Shown in pieces: positions 14,896 through 21,311 of a stretch of DNA of 21,311 nucleotides. The first letter of the stretch is position 1. Each line of letters starts with the position of its first letter. The stretch is from a virus. A program made the translations under genes and the position numbers. The notes under the pieces are model-generated. The model was not told the origin of the DNA. It did no database searches and saw only the letters and a program-made list of their open reading frames with translations. The DNA is taken from the IMG/VR virus record IMGVR_UViG_3300050020_000542, positions 1 through 21,311 of that record; one strand, 5' to 3'.

Positions 14896-15720
14896 CGGCT
14901 GGTAGCTCATCACCACTCGCATCCCGAAGTTGCCCAGTTCCGCGTACTCCGCGATCGCGCCCGTCCCCGGCAGCGGCTGCGGCAGCCGCCGCACCACCAG
15001 TCCGACGGCGTCCTTCGTGAACGCCATATTGTGCGTCGTCACCGGGCTGCTCCCCGTCTTCTGCACGAACTGCGACCGGAATACGAAGAAGTCCTTGATC
15101 TTCCCCACGCTGCCGTAAATCAACGACCGCAGTCCGGCGTCGCCCGCCGTCTGGAATTCGCTGAACCGCGGTATCTGCCGCCACGCCGAGTACGTAGCCG
15201 CGTCCACCACCATGTACTTCTGATCGCTCGGCGGCACCTTCGACAGGAACATCGCCGTTTCCGCTGCGTCGATGACCGCTTCCGTGATCGGCGTCCCCGG
15301 CGTCCCCACTGAAGTGTTCGCCGTAAACCCCGCGTATAGCCCCAGCAGGTCGCTTTCGATCCTCTGTGCGATCGCCGCCACCGCCGGCTCCATGTAGATC
15401 TTCAGCAGATCCGGCACCGCCAGCACCTTGGTCACATCCGGAATCTGGAAGGTCGCTTCCGCATGCGTGTTCAGCACGATCTGCGCGTTCCCCAGGCTCG
15501 GATTCTGCGTTTGTACCGTTCCGCCTTCCGCGATGTTGTTGGCCACCATCGTCGGCGGAATCGGTATGTTTACCGTGTCGCCGGCTTGCGCCAGCACCGG
15601 CTCGTAATCGCGATTCACCAGGTTCCCCATTACCAGGTTCCCGATCAGTACCGGCAATGCGTCTACCGCCACCAGCTTGACAATCGCGTTCGCGACGTTA
15701 CTCGAAGTAATTGCTGCCAT
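14854..15720 (-). CDS. Major capsid protein, C-terminus replaced by insertion
   Basis: 288 aa. It follows the scaffold gene and has a good ribosome binding site (AGGGAG, 7 nt before the ATG). The sequence is coat-like throughout: an N-terminal arm (MAAITSSNVANAIVKLVAVD), GDTVNIPIPPTM, QIVLNTHAEATFQIPDVTKVL, IAQRIESDLLGLYAGF, a P-domain-like PPSDQKYMVVDAATYSAWRQI, and a final strand GNFGMRVVMSYQPNTL. There is no prohead protease domain or neighbour, so the scaffold is probably internal and separate, as in P22-like heads. Residues 279-288 are not capsid: they come from the 52-bp repeat, while the expected C-terminus lies 2.5 kb away at 12340-12420. Whether the truncated protein still assembles is unknown; loss of a terminal beta strand would normally be harmful. 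Fold assignment is by context and pattern. Confidence 0.8.
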   Translation of the reverse strand: MAAITSSNVANAIVKLVAVDALPVLIGNLVMGNLVNRDYEPVLAQAGDTVNIPIPPTMVANNIAEGGTVQTQNPSLGNAQIVLNTHAEATFQIPDVTKVLAVPDLLKIYMEPAVAAIAQRIESDLLGLYAGFTANTSVGTPGTPITEAVIDAAETAMFLSKVPPSDQKYMVVDAATYSAWRQIPRFSEFQTAGDAGLRSLIYGSVGKIKDFFVFRSQFVQKTGSSPVTTHNMAFTKDAVGLVVRRLPQPLPGTGAIAEYAELGNFGMRVVMSYQPNTLDCQIAHGMRY

Positions 15721-15754
15721 TCGTTCTCTCCCTCAAAAGATCGTTCCCTACAAT

Positions 15755-16306
15755 TCACAGCCCCTTCAGGGTCTGCGACGCCACGCGCACGATTTCCTCT
15801 CGTACCCGCTGCATTTCCTCGGCGCTCATCCCCGGACGTATCCGCTCCAGGTCCACCGTCTCCCGGCCGGACGCCGGAGCTTTCGGGGCGGCCGTCATCC
15901 CCGTGCCCCCGGCAATCCGCGCCGGGAGAAACTCCGGATTCTCGTTCACGAAAGCGGTCAGGTATTCCTTCAACGGCGTTTCGCCGGCCTCGGTGCGGGC
16001 TACTAACCGCCCGTCCTCGGTCCGCACGATCCCGTCCTGTACCGCTCTGAACGCAAGATCGATCTTGCCTACTCCCAAACGCTGCAGTTCGGCGCGCACC
16101 GTCGAGCTCCGCTCCGCTTCCGCCGCCAGCTTGCGGCTGCGCTTGTTCTCTTCCGCCAGTTCGTTCAACCGGCGCTCCAGTTGCTCCCGCCGCCTCCGCT
16201 CCTCCTGTAACTCTGCCTTGTGCGCCGGCTCCGTTTTCGCCTGCTCGTTGTTCACAAATTCCTGTACCGCCTGCCGCACAATCGCCTGTATGTCGATGCC
16301 TTCCAT
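15755..16306 (-). CDS. Capsid scaffolding protein
   Basis: 183 aa, strongly charged, with a long coiled coil (~28-75: HKAELQEERRRREQLERRLN, then ELAEENKRSRKLAAEAERSS) and a C-terminal segment (DLERIRPGMSAEEMQRVREE) of the helix-turn-helix kind that scaffolds use to bind the coat protein. It lies between portal and capsid, the usual scaffold position. AGGAGG precedes the ATG by a few bases, so it should be well expressed. It would guide procapsid assembly inside the head and leave before packaging. Confidence 0.75.
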   Translation of the reverse strand: MEGIDIQAIVRQAVQEFVNNEQAKTEPAHKAELQEERRRREQLERRLNELAEENKRSRKLAAEAERSSTVRAELQRLGVGKIDLAFRAVQDGIVRTEDGRLVARTEAGETPLKEYLTAFVNENPEFLPARIAGGTGMTAAPKAPASGRETVDLERIRPGMSAEEMQRVREEIVRVASQTLKGL

Positions 16307-16401
16307 ATACCTCCTGATCCATCTGCTTGCAGCCCTTCCAGGCCGCGTGCCCTCTGGGCGGCCCCCATTCTTGCCTGTCCCGTTCGCCCTCCCAATGTCT
16401 T

Positions 16402-16436
16402 CTCTGCGCTTCCTCTGCGTTCTCTGCGCCTCTGCG
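16402..16436 (-). repeat. CGCAGAG-type iterated repeat, copy 2
   Basis: Four exact CGCAGAG heptamers on the minus strand (+ strand starts 16402, 16413, 16422 and 16430) in the 144-bp gap between portal and scaffold genes. Same orientation and type as the block at 8639-8673. The rest of the gap has no gene. Confidence 0.7.
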
Positions 16437-16450
16437 TTGAAAAGGACTCC

Positions 16451-17821
16451 CTACCCCAAGTCGATCTCGTCCGCCACCCGGTTCTTGATCTCCTGCCGCG
16501 CGTCGCACAGGTACTTGAACGCCAGCTTCTTGAACACCTGCTTCTTCAACGTCTCCGATGCGATCCCTAGATCCAGCAGCTTCTTCGCGTCGTCCAGATC
16601 GCTGCCGAAATCGCCGATGTCGAATTCGTCTATCCCCGATACGTCGATCGTTACCTCGTCCTGCCGCGCCTCCGCAATTGCCCACAGCACCTGCTTCATC
16701 GCGTCCTTCACCATCGCCCCGTACGCCCGCAATACCTCCTGCGTCACGGCTGAGTCGATCTGTTTGCTCAGTCCGGACGCCGCGATGAATCCGCCTTTTG
16801 CTTGCTCAGCTTGGTTCAGCAGGTAACAAACGCGGTAGATTTCGTCCTTTAGCCGGACCAGGTTGTCCGCTGCGATCTGATAGACCTTGCCCTCCGGCTC
16901 CGTCCACCCGAATCGGTCGTCTTTCCCGAGTTGGATGAAGTAACTCTCCCCTACCACCTGGTTCCATTCTTTGTCCGAATAAATCACCGGACTCGCGAAT
17001 AGTCCCATCGTCAAAGCCCACGAAAGCGCGTTGGACTTGTTGAAGTGCTCCAATTGCAGGAGTCCGGCCTTATTCATCAGCCACAACCCCTCGGACACTT
17101 TCATCTCGAATACCGGAACCCGCCGCTGCGCGGCTAACCCGTGACGCCCCGTATCCGCTAACTCGATCGCCTGTGCCTCGCCCGTCTTGCGGAACACTTG
17201 GTAGTTCTCGCGGTCGTAGTAAATCCACCGCGTTTCCTTCTCCCACTTCGCGTCGGTTACTTTCGATTGCTGCAGGCACGACGTGCGGATTACTACCCAG
17301 TCCAGTCCGCCCGTCTCGTCGTAGTTCCAGTTGATGACTTCATCCGCCGCGTATTCTGTGAGGTAAGCCCGCGATCTCCCGCTCGCGTCTTCTTCCGCCC
17401 GCGTCCGCGCCACCCCGCCCGTCTTCGGGAAGTCCACCACCACGAAACTGCTCCCGCACACCATCACCTGCACGAAACGTTGCCGGAAGAACTCGTGCAG
17501 GCTCGTCCCTTTCAGGTCGCAGTCCACCGATAGCAGGTTATAGAAGCCCTTCGCCCCCGCATCGCTTCCCTCAAACTCCAACATCGGTTCCCGCCGCATC
17601 AACGTCGCCGCGTACCAGTCCACAATCGACCCTACGTAGTTCTCGTAGAACACTCGCCGCAGCCGTTCCTCGTAAACCTGTCCCGGCTCCTTTTGACGCC
17701 GTACCAGGTACTCGCACGCGTTCAACCGCAGTTGTTCCCCGCCCGCGTACAGGTCCTTGTATTGCTTCCACATCGCCTTCCGCGCGATGTAATCCGGATG
17801 CTCCCGGTTGATGTTTTCCAT
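16451..17821 (-). CDS. Portal protein
   Basis: 456 aa, directly after the large terminase gene. The ATG at 17821 is preferred over the in-frame GTG at 17830, because a weak GGGTG sits ~7 nt before it and nothing precedes the GTG. Portal-like features are an N-terminal helical wing (REHPDYIARKAMWKQYKDLY, then YLVRRQKEPGQVYEERLRR, then YVGSIVDWYAATLMRREP), a middle beta region (WVVIRTSCLQQ, then TRWIYYDRENYQVFRKTGE) and a long C-terminal helix region (LLNQAEQAKGGFIAASGLSK, then YGAMVKDAMKQVLWAIAEA). Length fits SPP1/HK97-class portals (~400-500 aa). Twelve copies would form the DNA channel at the head vertex and dock the terminase. Confidence 0.85.
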   Translation of the reverse strand: MENINREHPDYIARKAMWKQYKDLYAGGEQLRLNACEYLVRRQKEPGQVYEERLRRVFYENYVGSIVDWYAATLMRREPMLEFEGSDAGAKGFYNLLSVDCDLKGTSLHEFFRQRFVQVMVCGSSFVVVDFPKTGGVARTRAEEDASGRSRAYLTEYAADEVINWNYDETGGLDWVVIRTSCLQQSKVTDAKWEKETRWIYYDRENYQVFRKTGEAQAIELADTGRHGLAAQRRVPVFEMKVSEGLWLMNKAGLLQLEHFNKSNALSWALTMGLFASPVIYSDKEWNQVVGESYFIQLGKDDRFGWTEPEGKVYQIAADNLVRLKDEIYRVCYLLNQAEQAKGGFIAASGLSKQIDSAVTQEVLRAYGAMVKDAMKQVLWAIAEARQDEVTIDVSGIDEFDIGDFGSDLDDAKKLLDLGIASETLKKQVFKKLAFKYLCDARQEIKNRVADEIDLG

Positions 17822-17833
17822 GCTTTTCACCCG

Positions 17834-19138
17834 TTAATTGCTTAGCAGGGGCTGGCACCGCTCCCCGATCTTCAGCCCTCCGCGGCACTCCTGCCACAGC
17901 ACGTAGCCCAATGCGTCCGACAGATGCGTCCGCATCCGGTCCCGGTCTTTATCGATCAGACTGGTGTCCTCCTTGAAGCACACCTCTTCCAGGTCCTTGA
18001 TCAGTTCCTTGCACCCCGGGTCCACCAGCAACCCGATCTTCCCGGCGGCGGATTGCAGTTGCCGGTTCGTCAGGTTGATTCGCTCCCGCACGTTCGGATT
18101 CGCTTTCGGTACCCGGTAGCTCACCACTATGCTCGAATGCGCCGCGAAATGCTCGCGGACCATGTCGAAATCCGTCGCGCCCGTTGTCTGCTGCTGGTTC
18201 CCCGATGCGTCCCCGTAGACCACTACCCCTGCATCGTGTCTCGGAAAGCGTTTCAGGAATTCCTCGCATGCCTGCTTCGTCGTGCTGTGCCGGATCACGA
18301 TCTCTCCCACCACCTGCACAACCCCGCCAGCCCGCTGCAGGATCAACGAGCTCATAGGATCCACGTTGAAATCCAACGCCCAGCTCAATGGTTCGCGCAA
18401 GTTCACCGCCAGTTCCCGTACGTGCGTGCTCCGGTCGAATGCCGAGTAAACCCGGCCTCCGTCCATACTCAGATACGCCCCCAGCACTTCCTGCTGGTAG
18501 AACTTCTCGTCGTAGCTGTCTCTCAGCCGCTCGTAGAAATCCCCTATCTTCTCCAGCAGGTGCCGGTTCTCGAATGGCGCCGCCTGCACCGCCGCATACC
18601 CGTTCACCTTGTCCGATATGAACTTCCGGTATACCCAGTCGTAACCCTTCGGCGTCCATACCCCAAACCCGCACAACCGCGCCGCTTTCGGATCCCGCAG
18701 CCGGCCTTCCAGCCGCAGCCACGATTCTTCCTGCGTGTACGTCAACTCGTCCAGCCCGAACCATGCCAGGTTCGTCCCCCGCAGCCGCTCGAATTCGTCC
18801 ACCGGCCGGAACAGGATCCTCGAACGCGTATCCAGCATGACGAACGTATTCTCAGCCTTGTTATGTTCGTACGGGATATCGTTGCTCTCCAGGATCTCGA
18901 CCAACGCCGCCTGCGTCGCATCCCGTAACATCGGATAAGTCGGCGCGCCCAGAAGTCCAAGCCGTCCCGGATTCATGTAGCTCAGACGGATTGCCTCGTG
19001 ACACAGTGCCTGGCTCTTTCCGCTGCCGATCGGCCCGGAGAAGCCTTTGAACCTGTTCTTCAACGCGTGAAACTTCTTCTGGGACGGTAACGGGTCGTAA
19101 TTTATGTCTCGGCGCTTGGTTTCACCGGCTCGACCCAT
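17834..19138 (-). CDS. Terminase large subunit (TerL)
   Basis: 434 aa from the ATG at 19138, which follows AAGG by 4 nt; the frame is open further, to 19321, but that part overlaps the preceding gene. Walker A is GPIGSGKS at residues 35-42. Walker B is LAWFGLDEL, with the DE pair. The RNase H-like nuclease half shows its acidic residues in SWALDFNVDPMSS, VVVYGDASGNQQ and MRTHLSDALGYVLW. All key residues are present, so the motor is probably functional. It overlaps the small-terminase-like gene by 37 nt and is followed 12 nt later by portal. It pumps DNA into the procapsid and cuts it. Confidence 0.93.
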   Translation of the reverse strand: MGRAGETKRRDINYDPLPSQKKFHALKNRFKGFSGPIGSGKSQALCHEAIRLSYMNPGRLGLLGAPTYPMLRDATQAALVEILESNDIPYEHNKAENTFVMLDTRSRILFRPVDEFERLRGTNLAWFGLDELTYTQEESWLRLEGRLRDPKAARLCGFGVWTPKGYDWVYRKFISDKVNGYAAVQAAPFENRHLLEKIGDFYERLRDSYDEKFYQQEVLGAYLSMDGGRVYSAFDRSTHVRELAVNLREPLSWALDFNVDPMSSLILQRAGGVVQVVGEIVIRHSTTKQACEEFLKRFPRHDAGVVVYGDASGNQQQTTGATDFDMVREHFAAHSSIVVSYRVPKANPNVRERINLTNRQLQSAAGKIGLLVDPGCKELIKDLEEVCFKEDTSLIDKDRDRMRTHLSDALGYVLWQECRGGLKIGERCQPLLSN

Positions 19139-19368
19139 GTAACCTTGATCTCCTTTGTCTCTCCGCCTTCGAGGTCCTTTTCCAACTGCACTAACTTCAA
19201 ATAGTCCGCCAGCGAAGGTTTGAACTCCTCCGTCTTTAACTTCTCCTCCATGTTTGCGATCACTTTCGCGAGGATTCTGCCCACCCGGAACTTGTTCTTT
19301 ACTTCTGACCAGTGCTCGCATTCCTGACAGGATTTGTGAGCCTTTTCTTGTTTTATGGCCTTGCGCAC
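19102..19368 (-). CDS. Small terminase-like protein, first gene of the late operon
   Basis: 88 aa. The start is read as GTG at 19368, because GAGGAG lies exactly 6 nt upstream; an in-frame ATG at 19419 would place the start in front of the terminator hairpin and is unlikely. It is basic and helical, with a Cys pair (SCQEC) near residue 14 and a helical block ILAKVIANMEEKLKTEEFKP then LADYLKLVQLEKDLEGGETK, ending with KEIKVTWVEP, an ending often seen in small terminase subunits just before TerL. It would recognise phage DNA for packaging. It overlaps TerL by 37 nt. It is short for a TerS and has no clear helix-turn-helix, so identity rests largely on position and the C-terminal motif. Confidence 0.6.
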   Translation of the reverse strand: MRKAIKQEKAHKSCQECEHWSEVKNKFRVGRILAKVIANMEEKLKTEEFKPSLADYLKLVQLEKDLEGGETKEIKVTWVEPVKPSAET

Positions 19369-19380
19369 AGTGTGCTCCTC

Positions 19381-19413
19381 AAAATAAAAAAGGCTTCGCG
19401 AAATCGCGAAGCC
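19381..19413 (-). terminator. Intrinsic terminator in front of the late genes
   Basis: Perfect 9-bp stem GGCTTCGCG-ATTT-CGCGAAGCC (19413-19392), followed on the minus strand by TTTTTTATTTT (19391-19381). The T-tract ends right beside the GAGGAG ribosome binding site of the first late gene, so transcription must read through it to express the late operon. Confidence 0.9.
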
Positions 19414-19510
19414 AAACAACCCTTCCCTGACTCGACAATAACACCAGGGGTATCGCCGCTAACTTGGAGAATTTTTGTAACTGATTGATAATACAGTAAA
19501 TATAATGGCA

Positions 19511-19540
19511 ATAATATACTTACCTGACAGCTTATGTTAA
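19511..19540 (-). promoter_or_regulatory. Candidate late promoter (sigma70-like)
   Basis: Minus strand: TTAACA (19540-19535), an 18-nt spacer, then TATTAT (19516-19511), each 5 of 6 to consensus. It would start an RNA about 100 nt before the terminator at 19392-19413. The region around 19460-19550 is strongly AT-rich. A weaker plus-strand pair (TTGGAG, 17 nt, GATAAT; 19464-19492) could serve the divergent genes. Confidence 0.55.
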
Positions 19541-19543
19541 GCT
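19529..19543. promoter_or_regulatory. Operator-like inverted repeat over the -35 box
   Basis: AGCTTA-TGT-TAAGCT, a perfect 6+6 bp palindrome with a 3-nt spacer that covers the candidate -35 of the minus-strand promoter. The placement suits a dimeric repressor or activator site. No regulator gene is in the window. Confidence 0.4.
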
Positions 19544-19555
19544 CAAGAAAGCGAA

Positions 19556-19577
19556 GGGGCGACCCGAAGGCCGCCCC
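19556..19577 (-). terminator. UUCG-tetraloop hairpin, possible minus-strand terminator
   Basis: Minus strand: GGGGCGGCC-TTCG-GGTCGCCCC, nine pairs (one G-U) closed by a C(UUCG)G tetraloop, followed by TTCGCTTTCTT. The T-tract is imperfect, so termination efficiency is uncertain. It would insulate the late promoter from minus-strand transcription coming from the right. Confidence 0.55.
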
Positions 19578-19689
19578 GAAAGATTACGCGGGGCTGCGTT
19601 CCGCCGCAATTTAAGATTAACACGGTGGGGGGCTAATGCAATCCGCGAGGTGGTTGGCATTTTTGGGCAGCAGAGATCGAAGAATTCTG

Positions 19690-20517
19690 ATGACGGTATA
19701 CGTCTTCTGTGATGAAAGCGGGAAATTCAAAGATCATGCCGTAGTATCGTTCGGAGCGGTCGCCGCGGGATTGAAGCGTCTGGACGACTTCGAGACTGCC
19801 TGGAAGTACTGCCTTCGTGAGGCCGGCCTATCGTACTTGACGATGAAGGAGGCACTCAATTGTCAAAGACCCTTGAGCGAAAAGAACCCAGCCCAAGGTG
19901 AGGGAAATAGGGTCGCGGCCATTCTACCATTCGTTGATTGCCTAAAGAGGAACCTCGGGTTGCTTACAGGCTTCGCTATTGACGTCCACGCTTTCCATTC
20001 AATTTCTTCGGCGGCGCAGAAGCACCTCGGGAAGAATCCGCAGTATGCGGCGTTTGCCCGCGTCGTACAGGAAACGATGAAAGAAGAGGTTTCCGAGGGC
20101 GGTGAACTTTGCATCATCTGCGATGACGAGGAAGAGGTGGCCTTGGGAGTTTACAAACTCTATCGTAAGCTGAAACTCTACTACCCGGTCGCACGAAAGA
20201 GAATTGTGAGTCTTTCATTGGCTGACGATGAAGTGTTTTATCCACTCCAGGGTGCCGATCTGGTGGCGTCTCTCCTTCGCCTTGAAGCCCGTCGAATTTT
20301 CCTTGGCGAAGACTACTACTGTCGCGCGCTGTACGAACGGCTGATTACTAAACTGGAGATCGCTCCACAGGCGACTGTGACGATTGGACTGTTTAACCGG
20401 GACAAACTCGCTGGGCTCTCGAAGAGCTTTATCGAGTTTGAGCAACAGTACGGAAAATACGGCGTGGCCTCGTTGGTCGAAGAGAAGCACAATCCTTCAG
20501 GCCGTCCGGTACAATGA
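19690..20517 (+). CDS. DUF3800 family protein (RNase H-like fold)
   Basis: 275 aa from the ATG at 19690, 5 residues before the conserved DESG (VYVFCDESGKF); an in-frame ATG at 19636 would add 18 residues not expected for the family. Typical DUF3800 marks are the N-terminal DESG on the first strand, an acidic CDDEEEVALGVYKL in the middle and a late LQGADLVASLLRLEARR corresponding to the family's QxADLxA helix. DUF3800 proteins are thought to be RNase H-like nucleases and recur near mobile elements and defence loci; their function is mostly unknown. Lower GC than the phage genes and divergent from them. Its stop overlaps the region where the next small gene starts, so the two are likely one unit. 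Confidence 0.8.
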   Translation: MTVYVFCDESGKFKDHAVVSFGAVAAGLKRLDDFETAWKYCLREAGLSYLTMKEALNCQRPLSEKNPAQGEGNRVAAILPFVDCLKRNLGLLTGFAIDVHAFHSISSAAQKHLGKNPQYAAFARVVQETMKEEVSEGGELCIICDDEEEVALGVYKLYRKLKLYYPVARKRIVSLSLADDEVFYPLQGADLVASLLRLEARRIFLGEDYYCRALYERLITKLEIAPQATVTIGLFNRDKLAGLSKSFIEFEQQYGKYGVASLVEEKHNPSGRPVQ

Positions 20518-20525
20518 TAGGCGAC

Positions 20526-20702
20526 ATGAAGCCCCACCCGGAAATGATCGAAGGCCCGGAAGCCTGGGACCGCTTCCAGAAGGCGATGAAGCGCGTTGTG
20601 GCCGTGCCCCACGCGGAGATTCAGAAGCGCATCGAAGCGCACCGGCAAGAGGCCGCGCGGAATCCGAACCGGCGCGGGCCGAAGAAGCGTAAATTGGGGT
20701 AG
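20526..20702 (+). CDS. Small basic protein coupled to the DUF3800 gene
   Basis: 58 aa starting MKPHPEMIEGPEAWDRFQKA; an alternative ATG at 20514 overlaps the DUF3800 stop (ATGA) and adds four residues. It has a helical body with EIQKRIEAHRQEAARN and a basic end NPNRRGPKKRKLG. From memory, short proteins with an IEGPEAxxRF start and an NPNRRGPK end are widespread and uncharacterised in Acidobacteriota. The coupling suggests joint expression with the DUF3800 protein, possibly as a regulator or antitoxin-like partner, but nothing in the sequence shows this. Confidence 0.65.
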   Translation: MKPHPEMIEGPEAWDRFQKAMKRVVAVPHAEIQKRIEAHRQEAARNPNRRGPKKRKLG

Positions 20703-20720
20703 TGGGGGACAAGAGAAACA

Positions 20721-20981
20721 ATGAGCGAACAGCAGGATGTTTTCGAGGTATGGGAACTCGCGACGTTGAGTTTCAAATGCTCCCACTGTGGCACCGTCAT
20801 CATGTTTGATATGGCGACGAAGGACACGCATGGGCTACCAAAACGATGCTCCACTTGCAATGAATCCCTCGGCGCAGGAGCCCAGGCATTCTACGATTAC
20901 CGTACGTTCTACAATAAGGCCACCGAATCAGGCGTCACTATGAAGCTGCACGCTAAGAAGCCGTTGGTCCCGCACTCCTGA
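20721..20981 (+). CDS. Small zinc-ribbon protein
   Basis: 86 aa with two CxxC knuckles, C20-x2-C23 (FKCSHCGTVIMF) and C43-x2-C46 (PKRCSTCNESLG), a standard four-cysteine zinc ribbon. The rest is a short alpha/beta tail (AGAQAFYDYRTFYNKATESG). It follows the small basic gene by 18 nt on the same strand and could belong to the same transcript. A purine-rich stretch (AAGAGAAAC) precedes the ATG. No family is recognised; nucleic-acid or protein binding is the usual role of such ribbons. Confidence 0.65.
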   Translation: MSEQQDVFEVWELATLSFKCSHCGTVIMFDMATKDTHGLPKRCSTCNESLGAGAQAFYDYRTFYNKATESGVTMKLHAKKPLVPHS

Positions 20982-21011
20982 ACGATTGGCCCGTGGTAGC
21001 TTTCCGTCCCG

Positions 21012-21311
21012 TCACTTGGCTCCTAATACCTGCCCCGCTGCCATAGCGCGCACCTTTTCGTACGCCTCTTGCCCCCACGGTGGGAGAAGCGCCTGAATGG
21101 ATGGGGTTTGCTTCGCCCGCCACTTCTCCCAGTTCCGCTGGTCGCGCTTCTTATTCCCGGTAGGGCTGGGCATTGTGGCGTAAGCGTTTGCGACGGGAAA
21201 GTCGGGGTAGTGCCCTAGATCTGTTCCGCTAAGTCTATCCTCCTCCTGAATCTGATTGTTCCGCCGCATAGCTTCGGCTTGCTGGCGGAGCAGTTCCGTT
21301 TGTTGCTGCAT
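21012..21311 (-). CDS. Partial gene, Gln-rich coiled-coil N-terminal part, unknown function
   Basis: At least 99 aa, open to the right edge; the window ends exactly on a possible ATG, so the true start may lie outside. It reads MQQQTELLRQQAEAMRRNNQ, a coiled-coil-like helix, then GHYPDFPVANAYATMPSP, a basic KKRDQRNWEKWRAK segment and a C-terminus PWGQEAYEKVRAMAAGQVLG. It converges with the zinc-ribbon gene, 30 bp away. From its composition it could be a small phage or mobile-element accessory protein; no family is recognised. Confidence 0.55.
   Translation of the reverse strand: MQQQTELLRQQAEAMRRNNQIQEEDRLSGTDLGHYPDFPVANAYATMPSPTGNKKRDQRNWEKWRAKQTPSIQALLPPWGQEAYEKVRAMAAGQVLGAK

Noticed and set aside
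12340-14900. Diversity-generating retroelement or self-splicing intron in the capsid gene
   Set aside because: No reverse transcriptase, no template/variable repeat with adenine-biased differences, and no intron core or homing-endonuclease motif; the cargo genes are unrelated to either.
19369-19419. ATG start at 19419 for the small-terminase-like gene
   Set aside because: It would translate through the terminator stem and T-tract; the GTG at 19368 has an ideal GAGGAG at 6 nt.
1-21311. CRISPR array, tRNA, rRNA or attachment site
   Set aside because: No regularly spaced identical repeats, cloverleaf, rRNA sequence or tRNA-end duplication was seen; the CGCAGAG blocks are too short and too closely spaced for CRISPR.

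Overview
The window is a GC-rich stretch of a tailed-phage genome, most likely a prophage or gene-transfer-agent-like element in an Acidobacteriota host of the Solibacter/Bryobacterales type. The lineage guess rests on a secreted beta-rich protein at 13288-14616, whose repeats (GGGWTT, then a DDSGN motif, then NGHTAFVLP and GLRFSPFGTFTSVP) look like those of acidobacterial extracellular proteins. It also rests on a membrane protein at 12533-13015 and on several hairpin and CGCAGAG-type intergenic repeats. No database search was possible, so the lineage is recognition from memory.

Almost everything from 19368 down to 1 is one minus-strand late operon. In transcription order it holds: a small-terminase-like protein, large terminase, portal, scaffold, major capsid protein, [2.5 kb insertion], a small unknown protein, a head-tail adaptor, a tail terminator, the tail tube, tail assembly chaperones G and GT (joined by a -1 frameshift at an A AAA AAC heptamer), a very short tape-measure-like protein, two distal-tail paralogues, a 1386-aa fused Fe-S/J-like tail hub, and an 898-aa tail protein ending in a TIM-barrel-like domain. 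The tail resembles the tail of Rhodobacter-type gene transfer agents but with different domain fusions. No integrase, lysis, replication or tRNA gene is visible.

The operon is broken once. About 12.42-14.89 kb, lower-GC DNA carrying a membrane-protein gene and a secreted-protein gene sits inside the 3' end of the capsid gene. The displaced capsid C-terminus is still readable at 12340-12420. Two imperfect direct copies of a 52-bp repeat mark the junction (14844-14895) and the space between the two cargo genes (13080-13131). Each copy precedes one cargo gene in the same orientation, and each supplies the same kind of protein end (NTL..QIAH...Y-stop).

The control region is 19.38-19.58 kb. On the minus strand it has a UUCG-tetraloop hairpin, a sigma70-like promoter whose -35 overlaps a perfect inverted repeat, a roughly 100-nt leader and a strong intrinsic terminator immediately before the first late gene. 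This is the layout expected for a late operon switched on by antitermination. To its right a divergent plus-strand group encodes a DUF3800 protein, a translationally coupled basic small protein and a four-cysteine zinc-ribbon protein. A partial minus-strand coiled-coil-like gene reaches the right edge.
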